Assembly: GCA_905250075.1 (NCBI GenBank)
Contig: CAJNOP010000046.1
Coordinates: 498,112-562,111 of the forward strand
Source of the DNA: Rotaria sp. Silwood1
Taxonomy: Eukaryota > Rotifera > Eurotatoria > Philodinida > Philodinidae
Direction of reading: 5' to 3'
DNA length: 64,000 bases
Shown here: positions 35,384 through 46,965 of the stretch, in pieces
Layout of the letters: each line of letters begins with the position of its first letter
Numbering within the stretch: position 1 is the stretch's first letter
Program-made: the position numbers and the translations under genes
Notes under the pieces: model-generated
Database searches by the model: none
Seen by the model: the letters and a program-made list of their open reading frames with translations, nothing else
Told to the model about the DNA's origin: nothing

Positions 35384-37569
35384 ATGGCTCGCGCTATTGG
35401 TATTGACTTAGGAACTACATATTCGGTATGTAATAATTAACGTTATGATTTTTTCTTGTTGTGTACTCATACCTATTATTCTATTTTAGTGTGTTGGTAT
35501 TTTTCAACATGGTAAAGTTGAAATTATTGCTAATGATCAAGGCAATCGAACAACACCATCCTATGTAGCATTCACTGATAGTGAACGTTTAATTGGTGAT
35601 GCTGCTAAAAATCAAGTGGCCATGAATCCAAATAACACCATTTTTGATGCTAAACGACTTATTGGTCGTAAATATGATGATGCAACTGTTCAAGCTGATA
35701 TGAAACATTGGCCATTTAAAGTAATTAATGACGGTAGTAAACCAAAAATTCAAGTTGAATATAAAAATGAAGTTAAATCATTCACACCTGAAGAAATTTC
35801 ATCAATGGTTTTGACTAAAATGAAAGAAATAGCTGAAGCATATCTTGGTAAAAAAGTATCCGAAGCTGTTATTACTGTACCAGCTTATTTCAATGATTCA
35901 CAACGACAAGCAACAAAAGATGCTGGTGTTATTGCTGGTCTTAATGTATTACGTATTATTAATGAACCAACAGCTGCTGCTATTGCATATGGTTTAGATA
36001 AAAAAGTTTCAGCTGAACGTAATATTCTTATTTTTGATTTGGGTGGTGGTACATTTGATGTCTCAGTACTTAAAATTGAAGAAGGTATATTCGAAGTCAA
36101 ATCAACAGCTGGTGATACACATTTAGGTGGTGAAGATTTTGACAATCGAATGGTAGCACATTTTGTTCAAGAATTTAAACGAAAAAATAATAAAGATTTA
36201 TCACAAAATAAACGTGGCTTACGTCGTTTACGTACAGCTTGTGAACGTGCTAAAGTAAGTTTTCAAAATTTTGAAAAAAAAGTTTAATAATATTAATTTA
36301 TTTTTGTCTTGTATAGCGTACATTATCATCATCATCACAAGCTTCAATTGAAATTGATTCACTTCATGAAGGTGTTGATTTCTATTCAACAATAACACGT
36401 GCTCGTTTTGAAGAACTTTGTGCTGATCTTTTTCGTTCAACACTTGAACCAGTTGAAAAAGCTTTACGTGATGCTAAAATGGATAAAGCAAGTATTCATG
36501 AAATTGTACTTGTTGGTGGTTCAACACGTATTCCAAAAGTACAAAAATTACTTCAAGATTTTTTTAATGGAAAAGAATTAAACAAATCAATCAATCCTGA
36601 TGAAGCCGTTGCATATGGTGCAGCTGTACAAGCAGCTATTTTAACTGGTGATAAATCAGAAGAAGTTAAAGATGTACTCTTACTTGATGTTGCACCACTT
36701 TCATTAGTAAGAACGAAAAATGTTATTTTTTTTTTTGTTATTATTAATAATTTGTTTTGTTTTTGTTTCATTAATAGGGTATTGAGACTGCTGGTGGTGT
36801 TATGACAGCTTTAATTAAACGTAATACAACCATTCCAACTAAACAAACACAAACATTTACCACCTATTCTGATAATCAACCAGGTGTCGATATTAAAGTT
36901 TTTGAAGGTGAACGTTCAATGACACGAGACAATCATTTACTTGGTAATTTTGAACTTTCCGGTATTCCACCAGCTCCACGTGGTGTACCACAAATTGAAG
37001 TTACATTTGATATTGATGCAAATGGTATCTTAAATGTATCAGCTGTTGATAAATCAACTGGTCGTGAAAATAAAATTACAATTACAAATGATAAAGGTCG
37101 TTTATCAAAAGATGAAATTGAAAGAATGGTTTCTGATGCTGAAAAATACAAGAAAGAAGATGAAACACAACGTGAACGTATATCAGCAAAAAATTCACTT
37201 GAATCATATTGCTTCAATATGAAAACAAGTATTAATGATGATAAGATTTCATCGAAAATTTCATCAGATGATAAAACTAAAATAACTGAAACAATTGAAT
37301 CAGCACTTAAATGGATGGAAACAAATCAATTAGCTGAAAAAGAAGAATTTGAACATAAACTTAAAGAAATTGAAAAAATTTGTTCACCAATTATGGCTAA
37401 ACTTTATGGTAAGTAAATATATATATATTAAAATATAGAAAATATTCATCGTTTTATATAATTTATAGGTGGTGAAGGCGGAGCTCATGCTGGTGGTATG
37501 CCAGGTAGTGGTGGTCATGGTGGATCGAAACCAGGTGGAAAAGGACCAACAATTGAAGAAGTTGATTAA
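35384..37569 (+). CDS. HSP70: Cytosolic Hsp70/Hsc70 chaperone
   Basis: Protein of 642 aa, the usual length. Exons are 35384-35425, 35490-36254, 36317-36706, 36778-37408 and 37469-37569, with introns of 60-71 bp, all in frame. The nucleotide-binding domain shows [43 protein letters not shown] and [13 protein letters not shown]. The linker [16 protein letters not shown] and the substrate-binding domain ([20 protein letters not shown]) follow. The C-terminus is a Gly-rich tail ending PTIEEVD; EEVD binds TPR co-chaperones such as HOP and CHIP and marks a cytosolic member. ATP-driven refolding and clathrin uncoating are family roles. Introns are usual for constitutive cognates, whereas the upstream heat-shock-like elements suggest inducibility. 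Confidence 0.98.
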
Positions 37570-38686
37570 ATAATAAACGATTAGTTAAAATACACACATT
37601 TCAAATTTGATTAACAAAAAAAGAAACATACTTTCCGTCTTGTTAGTTAATTTATTTCTAGTCAACTGTCCTTTTTTGTTTGTTTGTGAAATTCGATCTT
37701 AAAGATTTCGTTCTTCTTTTTTTTTTTTGTTTGTAAATGTGTGTGGAAAAACATGTACGACAAAAAAACAATGATTAATAAACATGCAACATGAGAATGC
37801 AAAAGTTCTCAACAGATTAATCATTTTCGTTTTTGCTTACTAAACAATTTGGATCAAATTTTCTTTAATATCATAGCGTTTCAGTTATGGATGATTCGAA
37901 TCAAAAGTGTTTTACAGTTTCGTTGCTATTGGAAGGTAGTTGATAGCAAATGAGAAATGATTCGATGGATGAAGATGTGTCTTTTGATTTGAATTGCTTG
38001 TGTGCAATAAGAAAGTGATAGATTGATAAACACATGATACACCGCAGCGAAAATCGATCAAAGATGAACATGTCGAATATCTTAGTTACTTATTTACTGT
38101 TGTTGAATATTTTTCTTGACATCAATGATTTAAAAAATATTATTTATAAATCGGAGATGATCAAGTTTCAAGGTACGAACATCAATATTCGTAGTAAGTT
38201 TGTAATATTCTTGTGTGCTATCGAAATCACGTTATTGCAAATTTTCACTCATGTTAGAATAGATTGCATAGAAAGTTTAGGATACAAGTGTAAGCTGATG
38301 TATTGGGCGGGGGCGACGGCTTAGCCGATCAGCTTACATCACTAGTTGAGGATGGTTTGATAGGGTAGTACATTAAAAAATTTTAGGACATCTTTTATAA
38401 TATGAAATTATTGCTGTAAGAACAGTGTTGTTTCGTCGTAAATATATTTGAATTAATGACAGAAAAAAAAAGACTGATTCAATTTTTTTCAGATGTTTTA
38501 TTGAACAATATTTAGAGAAACTTCGTGAGTTGCTTTTTTCATCTTATCCAATTATTTTTATTAGTAATAAATTAGAACGATGTTGTCTTCATAGTCAAGA
38601 ATAAAGAATTGATGATATCGATCGACTAAATTACTATTAAAAAGAGAATGGTTTGTCGAAACTGTTTTTAACTATTAAGAAAGCTT
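37570..38686. other. 3' flank of Hsp70 and intergenic DNA
   Basis: An AATAAA at 37777-37782 is the likely polyadenylation signal of Hsp70. Beyond it I see no gene. A short GC-rich patch (GGGCGGGGGCGACGGC) near 38305-38320 is unusual against the AT-rich background. Confidence 0.5.
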
Positions 38687-40135
38687 CCATGAGCTGAACG
38701 AGCATCGCTCCAATATACGAAGCATTCGATAAAATTTTTTTTTTGATTTTTTTTGCTCATTCAAAACTTCAATGTCTAAAACTACTAACCCTAGAATTTT
38801 ACGTTCTAATACGCTTTCTATGAAAAGTTAGCCAATACCAACTTTTGGCACTATCGGGCCTTTTCATGGAAAAATAAGAAAAAATATTCTATAAAAGATG
38901 TGCTAGCTTGCGTTTCAGCACATCATTGAAATTTTTTGTAGTATAGATATGAGGATAGAGAATTGAAAACTGAATAAAATGAGCTAGGTTGATATAATAT
39001 AATGGCTAATAATTCAAGTTTTATAGAGCAAATATGAGTCAAGGGGTGGTCCTTTTGATCAGTGCAAATAAACAGTATAACTCGTGCTGTGTTTCAGGAT
39101 TAAGAGACTCCAGGCCGAATTTTATATATGTTGTGCAGTATTTTATTCTCTACAAAATGGTAAAAAAATATTTGAAAAAAAAGTTTCTCATCGATGCGAA
39201 AAAGGGTTTATACTGTCTAATTTTTTATGGTTTTTGATGGTTTTTCGATAAAAAACCAATATTTTTAGAGCTTTTTTTTGTCATAGAATAATGCTAAAGC
39301 AAAACAAATGTGATATTCGGAATCAGCGTGGAAAACTGCATCCAACCATATATATTTCGCCCAAAAGTTTTTCCAGGCCAAAACTGACCTGTGGTCCCCC
39401 ACAGCTGTATTTAAAAGAAATTTTTCTTCGTGGCCCCCCCTCAGGTTCATTTTGGCCTGGAAAAAATTTTGGACGAAATATATATGGTTGGATTCAGTTT
39501 TCCACGTTGATTCCGAATATCACATTTGTTTTGCTTTAGCATTATTCTATGACAAAAAAAAGCTCTAAAAATATTGGTTTTTTATCGAAAAACCATCAAA
39601 AACCATAAAAAATTAGACAGTATAAACCCTTTTTCGCATCGATGAGAAACTTTTTTTTCAAATATTTTTTTACCATTTTGTAGAGAATAAAATACTGCAC
39701 AACATATATAAAATTCGGCCTGGAGTCTCTTAATCCTGAAACACAGCACGAGTTATACTGTTTATTTGCACTGATCAAAAGGACCACCCCTTGACTCATA
39801 TTTGCTCTATAAAACTTGAATTATTAGCCATTATATTATATCAACCTAGCTCATTTTATTCAGTTTTCAATTCTCTATCCTCATATCTATACCACAAAAA
39901 ATTTCAATGATGTGCTGAAACGCAAGCTAGCACATCTTTTATAGAATATTTTTTCTTATTTTTCCATGAAAAGGCCCGATAGTGCCAAAAGTTGGTATTG
40001 GCTAACTTTTCATAGAAAGCGTATTAGAACGTAAAATTCTAGGGTTAGTAGTTTTAGACATTGAAGTTTTGAATGAGCAAAAAAAATCAAAAAAAAAATT
40101 TTATCGCGTGCTTCGTATACTCGATGCTCTCATGG
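38687..40135. repeat. Large foldback (inverted repeat), arms about 0.7 kb
   Basis: The sequence from about 38687 to 39390 reappears as its reverse complement from about 39441 to 40135 around a spacer of about 50 bp centred near 39416. A 67-codon open stretch at 39034-39237 (+) is duplicated with identical translation at 39596-39799 (-). The arms differ at scattered sites (for example GTAGTATAG versus GTGGTATAG, and ATCAGCGTGG versus ATCAACGTGG) and by small indels near the outer ends, so this is not a simple sequencing mirror. No transposase or target duplication was found. It could be a foldback element, a MITE-like element or a local inverted duplication. Confidence 0.93.
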
Positions 40136-41802
40136 ACGCTCTCTTAAGAACATCTCGTACCAGAAAATGTAGTTCTTTTGATAAAACGTCTTGATGTTTT
40201 ACTTTCTTTAAATCTTTATAAAGACAGCCAAATGAACAAAATATGCATGAATATGTCAACAAATAGACAACGGACGATGAAAATTTTGTTCTAATTTATT
40301 ATATACTATTTCAAAAGGAACTTTTTTTAAAATTTGTACGTAAAGATGTAAATGATTGATTGAGTTTGTCTCAATCGGCAATTTCAGATTAGTAAATGGC
40401 ATTGGTAAGTATCACATTTTTTCACAATTAATAACAGATAATTTGAATGTGTCAATAGTTGGCTTAATATTAGTGAATAGTCTTTTTATTTGTTGATGAT
40501 TTGTTTTATTGAAACGAAGCACATCAATTGAATTAAATTGAACTTTGTATTGAACTTGAGAGATATAATGTATTGAATGGTCATACTTGAAATATTCAAG
40601 AAAGTCTTTATATTTGTTATTTCATTACGAAAATTCATATATGATCAAGAAATAGTAGAATATTTAATTAACAACGCATCAAAGTTAAAACTACTGAAAT
40701 CTGATAATGTTGCTCAGATTTTTTCGATGTTTGAATCCAACTATATTATAATATAAGTATGCAAGGCATTTTTGTTAGATACCTTCACGTCCAATTACTA
40801 GTATCCATCTCTGTTTTATCTCAAGAGTATGTTTTTTTTCTCTTGCTTTTTATCGTCTTCCTATGACAAACATCTATTGAAAGTGAGATTTGCTTTAGAG
40901 ATGTGCAAAGTTATCTTGCACGGCGTGTCTCTAATTCGTATAAATGATCATGATAAGAAGAATTTAATCAAGAAATCTTGTTTTGATGAGGATAATGTCA
41001 AAAAATAACCTGCTTTTCAAACTTTGCTAAAGTCGTTGTGAAACAATTTAGATCATGGTCTATTTGACTGCGTCATCAGAACTTGGCCTACCAAAACTCA
41101 ACCTTTAAAGGGTTAGCAAAGGAACATAAAAACATCAATTTAACTTAAAAAAAAATTTCCAGTGAAATTTTTCAATCATAGAATTAAATAATGATATTTA
41201 CTTCTGAAACTTTTTTGTAATTTATTCAAAGCAAAAGATCATATTAATGTTAATTTTCTTCTTTCAAACAAAAGCTTTCGGCATTCAATTGGTCTATGTA
41301 AATATAATCTAGATAATTTATATCGAACTATATTTTCTTTCTTCGTCGACCAACTAACTATTCACAAAAGAATATACAGACAAATACACGTGTATTTGGT
41401 CACTAGTATTTTTCGTTCTTCTAGTCGACCATATTCATCGATTGTTTCTGACCCTGTTATTTGTTTTATTTATACTAGAAGTGTATACATTTCGTTATCT
41501 ACTATTCATTTAGTTAAAACATTTCTATCGCCGGACGGAATAAAATAAAGAAGACAAAAAAGAAGAAATTTATAGAGAAAAAAACAATCGATTTTATAGC
41601 ATACTCTATCATAATACAACAGCGCGGTGTGACTATCAGACGTGCTTGCCTGTCTGTTTCGTCTGCCTGCCTGACTGCCTGCCCGCCCGCCTGATTTCTT
41701 AAACGTTGTCGTCCATATATAAGTCAAAGTAAAAAAGTCTTTCTAAGTTAAAATAAATAACAACAAATAATTTATGTTTCTTTTTTAATTAGTTAATCAA
41801 AC
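40136..41802. other. Intergenic DNA upstream of the helical-protein gene
   Basis: No coding exon is seen. The final 150 bases are likely promoter and 5' UTR of the gene starting at 41803 and include a GC-rich CCTG/CCTGCC simple-repeat patch. Confidence 0.5.
41644..41694. repeat. GC-rich CCTG-type microsatellite near a promoter
   Basis: A run of GCCTG, GTCTG, ACTGCC and CCGCCC units makes a GC-rich island about 110-160 bp upstream of the start codon at 41803. It is imperfect and its role is unknown. Confidence 0.65.
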
Positions 41803-44054
41803 ATGTATTCAATGCCAAGTAATTATTGTCCAAGTCCAATTCGACTAATGCCAGCATGTCCACTTGTTCCAACAAGTCCAATGACTGGTGTTCAAACATT
41901 TTATATAACAATGCCATCTGATGCTGCTGCAGCTATGTTTTTTGATCCAAATTTAGCTGCTGTTCAACAACAACATCAAACAATAATGATGCAACATGCT
42001 GCACATCAAACGTCCATGTCACCTTTTCGTCATATACAACAACATCATCAAATGATTGTTGGTAATAATAATAATAATAATACGGATTCATCAATTCAAC
42101 ATCATCCATTTCAAACAACACCATCAGCATTTTTTATGGCTGCAACAGCACCACCAGCATCACCTGGTGGAGCATTTTTTCAACAACAACTTGCTTCACC
42201 TTTGCCATTTTATATGCGTCCAAATGGACAAACAATAAATCAAACACAAATGATGCCTGGTAAAATGTCAACATCATCAACAACAATACCTGTATCTGCT
42301 CCATCACCATTAACAGTTATAACAACAAGTACAACAACAACATCAAATGCAAGTTCACCACCACCATCATCAGCAACAAATGCAACAACAGGCACAAATT
42401 CAAGTGGTAATGATTTAGGAATGAATTCAGATGGTTCAAATACAAAACGACTTTCACCTATTCCATGTACTCTACTTGAAGATGAAACTATTATTAAACC
42501 ACCACGATCAGTAACTGGTAAAGCTATTGCTACATTAACTGGTAAACTTACTGATCTTCTTCGTGCATGTAAGTATTTTCAATCCTAGACATTCATTGTA
42601 ACACAATGACTTTCGAGAAATTCTTTGAAAATCTCACCTGCTACTATACTAACTTAGTATTGTTAGATTGAATCCATTAAGTTCACTAAGATTATAACTG
42701 TTGGACTTGTAGACAGTCAAATCCAGTTCATATTTATGTTGTTTGATAATGTCTCTTAAAAAGAAGTTGCCGCTGCCATGGGCATCTTTGTTTCTCACTG
42801 TTGATTTGCTTTTAATTTTTCATGAATAATATTTATATTTTTTTTTTAAATGTTTAGGTACATGGTCATTGCCAATACAAGAGGAACTAATGGAATTAGT
42901 TTCAGTTGATGATGTACCTCATGATATTCTAATAAATGCAACAAATTATTTAACTGATATTGCAATATTTCTTGGTTTACGTTTAATTAAATTAATGTTA
43001 CCAGTCGAAGCTGTAGCTGATGAATTATGGAATGTTTTATGGAAAAATCGTGTTTGTTATTTAGGAGCAGGTTTGATTATATTTCCTTTTTTTTTCTTCC
43101 AATTTTTAATAAGAAAATTTTTACTTCTTTTAGATATTCATCAAACATTAATTGTACATACATTTGAATGTTTTTCAATAAAACCAGCATATGGTTATGG
43201 TGAATTACTTGATGCATTAATTGATCGTTTAGGTGATCCATCATTTGATCGTAAATTAATGAATCGTATTGTACGATTATTTCTTAAAGCATCTTGTTTA
43301 AAAAAATTTCGTGAAACACCTGATGATGTACTTGTTTCATTAAGTGAAAATATAACAAATATACATGAATTTGAAATGCGACACAATACAACTATTGTTC
43401 GATTGTTACTTATCGAAGGTTAATATTCTTGTTTTTCGTTTTAAGAAGAGAAAATTTAATATTTGAATTTTATTTTAATAGGTTTTCATTTTGAAGCTGA
43501 AGAATATTCTGAATTAATTGTTGGCAATGATTCACTTGCTGATTATATAAGAAATTTTACAGAAATTTGGTATTCAAATTATAGTTTAACAATGTGTATG
43601 GATGATTTAATAGTAGCTCGTGAACGTGCTCATGATCCATTTAAACTTGCACGATTTTGTGATGAAATGGAAGCATTTCGATTATATACAGGTTAATTAT
43701 CAAAAAATCAATAAATAAGTAAAATAAACAAAAGTTTTTTTATTTTTTTTTATAGAAGTCGAAGCTATGACACCAATATCAATTCTTAATTCACTTCAAA
43801 CAGTTGTTAATATGTTAAGGTAAATTTTATTTCAAGAATCACTTTTTTTTAACATAATTTGATTTTAAAATGTTAGTATTGTTCATAATGAACATGAATG
43901 GCATAATCGACCTTCTACTCATAATCCACGATTAACTGTTCGTGCAAAACGTACAATAAAAAAACCCTATGGACATGGAAATTTATTATTACCACAATAT
44001 CATAATAATCGACAACATAATGATTTTGAAGGAGATTTCTATGGCGAGTATTAA
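41803..44054 (+). CDS. Uncharacterised protein: low-complexity N-terminus plus helical domain
   Basis: Protein of 571 aa from exons 41803-42568, 42858-43070, 43134-43418, 43482-43691, 43756-43819 and 43877-44054, all in frame. Residues 1-255 are rich in Q, N, H, T, S and P (runs of NNNNNN, TTSTTTTTS), so probably disordered. Residues 256-510 are helical with hydrophobic repeats: SLPIQEELMELVSVDDVPHD, LIKLMLPVEAVADELWNVLW, DIHQTLIVHTFECFSIKPAY, LLDALIDRLGDPSFDRKLMN. A basic tail (RAKRTIKKPYGHG) follows. The helical part recalls HEAT or MIF4G-like scaffolds as in RNA-binding translation regulators, and the Q/N-rich head would suit an RNP-granule protein, but I do not recognise the family. There is no signal peptide or membrane segment. 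Confidence 0.85.
43071..43133 (+). other. 63-bp stop-free intron in the helical-protein gene
   Basis: It begins gtttgatt and ends acttcttttag. It is 63 bp, a multiple of three without in-frame stops, so retention would add 21 hydrophobic residues. Removing it joins LGAG to DIHQTLIV in phase 1, matching the phase of the neighbouring introns. Confidence 0.75.
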
Positions 44055-46965
44055 CAAAAAAAAAATTTTCTTTTTGCTTTCTTTTTTTCTCTTTTTTCTT
44101 CTAAAAAATTATTTATTTATTTATTTATTTATTGATTTTGTATATGAAGAGATGAGAATAGTGAATTGAATGGCAGACAGGAGATAATCAGTCAGATGAA
44201 AATTTTCTTTCCCTCATCAAAATTTGCTTTCTTTTTTTTTGTACCAGTCTATATGTGTAATAGTGTATTATTTCTTTTTTTTTGTTCATCGCGCATTCGA
44301 ATGTTTAAAAGTAGAGTAATATTTGAAAGAATATGATTGAGATTAGAGTATATAGTTCAGTTAGCTGTTGTTGTTTTTGAAAAAAAATTTTGTTTGTATC
44401 AATTGATTAATGTATTATGTACGTCAATGGATGTACACATCTGTCTTTATTTTTTTTTTTTCTTTATGATAATAGAAATTTTTTTCTTGTTGAACTATAT
44501 GATGATCACTAGTGATTTTTTTCTTTTCTGTTTTTTTTTGGATCAATAAAAATTTACTCTGCTTCTTTATATTTATACGTATATAAATGAATGAAATTTA
44601 TGAAAAAACAAAATATGAATTACTAATTGATATTAACTACAAAAAGTTTTTATTTGTTCTTACTGAATATTAGAAGCAAATTAAAATGAAATCGATTGAT
44701 ATTGTACTATTTAAAAAATCACTAAATAGAACTTCTAATTAAGTCCAACTTCTATTACTTTGCAATGAACGATAGTTTTGATAGATGAATCTTTAACACT
44801 AATGTTTTTTTCTTTTTATATTCTCAATAATCTATTTATTCTAATAGAGACCAAGTTATTGCGAAAATTTTAATAACGATCAATCGAAAATTATTTTACC
44901 TTCTCTTCAATAGAGCTCGTCGGCTTAGTTCGAATTTTAGAACTTTGTTTTGTTTTAAAGTATAGGTTCAAAATTTTTGTAGAACTTCTCGTTTAGAAGT
45001 TATAATACCGCCTCCCAGAGTTATGGAAAGTTAGGATATTCCTTCTTTTAGATCACTTTTGATCCTCTACGAAAGTATATCTTGCCGAGCACAAATTTTA
45101 CCATAGCCAAATTATCGAAAATGATGAGACCTACGTATGTTGGAAGAAAAAATTTTAAAAGCACGTATTCGAGACTTTTTGAAGGAGTTTCTTTGTGACC
45201 ATAGTCTTATTTGTCAGATTTCGTTGCATTTTTTTCTGAAGGTATTTGAGACAAAGACTCGATTGTGTTTGTCAACTTTCTGGAAAATATCAATCCCTCG
45301 ATTCTCTATTCAAAAAAATATGGTAAGTATCTAATCAAAAATAATTTTTCCAGCTGATGCTACCACAATTTTGAATAGAATCAAAAAGCTTAAAAATACA
45401 TTTGAAACAGAATATGGGTTCTATCATTTTCAATAATCTAGCTGTGATGAACCAAAGGCGAGATTATTTTTTACAAAGTGATATAAGAATTAAAAGTTTA
45501 AAAACAATCATTCAGGAATGGTTGAGTTCACTTTGTAAGTATGTTTTTCGTAGAAATCACTGATTGGTGACAAGTAACTTACAGTAAACTAATCGTTACC
45601 ACACCGTTTTATAAAGAAATGTTTACTCATTCATTGAACTTCAAAAAAATCATTTCATAACTTCTAGAAATAATTGAACCCATATTCGGAAACAAAAGAA
45701 ATGTTCTGCTTCTAACCTCATGTTTTCAAATTTTTGCTGACTTCGATAAAAGTTTAACAAAGGAACGAACATTTTTTTTTTCAAATTATTTCTCGATTGC
45801 TCATTACTTATTTTCTAATTTATTCTATGAGCCACGCACCAGCCATCTTGCAACGTGTAACATTTAATTCCCCTATAAAAGACATTTTCGAGAAGCAATG
45901 AAAGTTACAATTTTCGAAAATTTTTACATCTCGTAAACATATATAAAAGTAAAACTTTAGCTTAACATACATATATTCAATATGTTGAGCGTAAGTAGTA
46001 AATCATTTTTATTTAACTATCAAGACATAAGTATTAGTCGATTAGTGAACGTAAGCAAGGAAAAAATATCATGCACTAGTATGAAAAGAGTTTAATATAT
46101 AATCTAATGAGTTAATACAGAACGTTCTCTAGATATCATATGTCTTTAATAAAAAGAAATTTCAGAAAAAAAATCCAGCTTGTCCTATCGTATTGCTCAT
46201 TGAACGCAAGAGAGGAGGTGAACAGTATAAACAATTTCTATATGCATCACTTCAAATCTATGCTTCATGTACATCTCATTAAAATCAACGAAAAAATTTT
46301 TTCTTTACAGTTCTGACAAAAGAAAAAAAAAATGGTTAAATATAAATAAATGCAATTTTACACACACATACACAAAACTTTTACTAATAATATCGCCGCA
46401 TATAACATCCAGACAACTATTCATCGTCGTTACCTATTGATTGCATAAAAGATATGGCACAAATGTATATTCTTGCAAATAAAAAAAAAACCTACACTTA
46501 GCTTTTATTCATCTCATACCCATCATATATAAATAAATGACTTTTTGATTGGACTAAATGCGTTCGACAAAATAATATATTCGACCTATCGCTATCGAGA
46601 GCGATAGCAAAGAGGGGGAAAAAAGCAAAGAAAGAAACAGAAAAAAAAAGAAAGCAAAGAAAGAAACAGAAAAAAAAAGAAAGCAACAAGTCGTTATTGC
46701 CAATATATCGAAAGTCATTTATATAGGCTCCCAAACGGCCATTATCTCAAGTTGATTGCACCATTACGGATACAAAGAATCTCATCGACTATTCAATTGA
46801 CTAACTTTCAATCATCTCATCTGGTCTATCTAATTCCTTCTCAATTACCATTTGCTCTTTCTTCTATGTGCTCCCATTAAATTCACTAAACGATGTTCGT
46901 CAAGACCGATTATCGCCGCTATTAACGTCGTTAAAGTCCCGCGTGTGTACTTAATTATCGGACAA
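44055..46965. other. Intergenic region between the helical-protein gene and the Hox gene
   Basis: It starts with a 3' UTR containing an ATTT tetranucleotide run near 44108-44130. No gene is seen between 44.3 and 46.6 kb. A near-perfect short tandem duplication of GCAAAGAAAGAAACAG text lies at about 46625-46690, roughly 280 bp before the Hox start codon. Confidence 0.5.

Noticed and set aside
36228..37222. Antisense and alternate-frame ORFs over Hsp70
   Set aside because: Shadows of the Hsp70 coding sequence in other frames.
39034..39799. Two identical 67-codon frames in the foldback
   Set aside because: Identity follows from the inverted repeat itself. There is no recognisable domain, start context or continuation.
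45137..45334. ORF MLEEKILKARIRDFLKEF
   Set aside because: Isolated 65-codon frame with no homologous motif, no splice partners and AT-biased composition.
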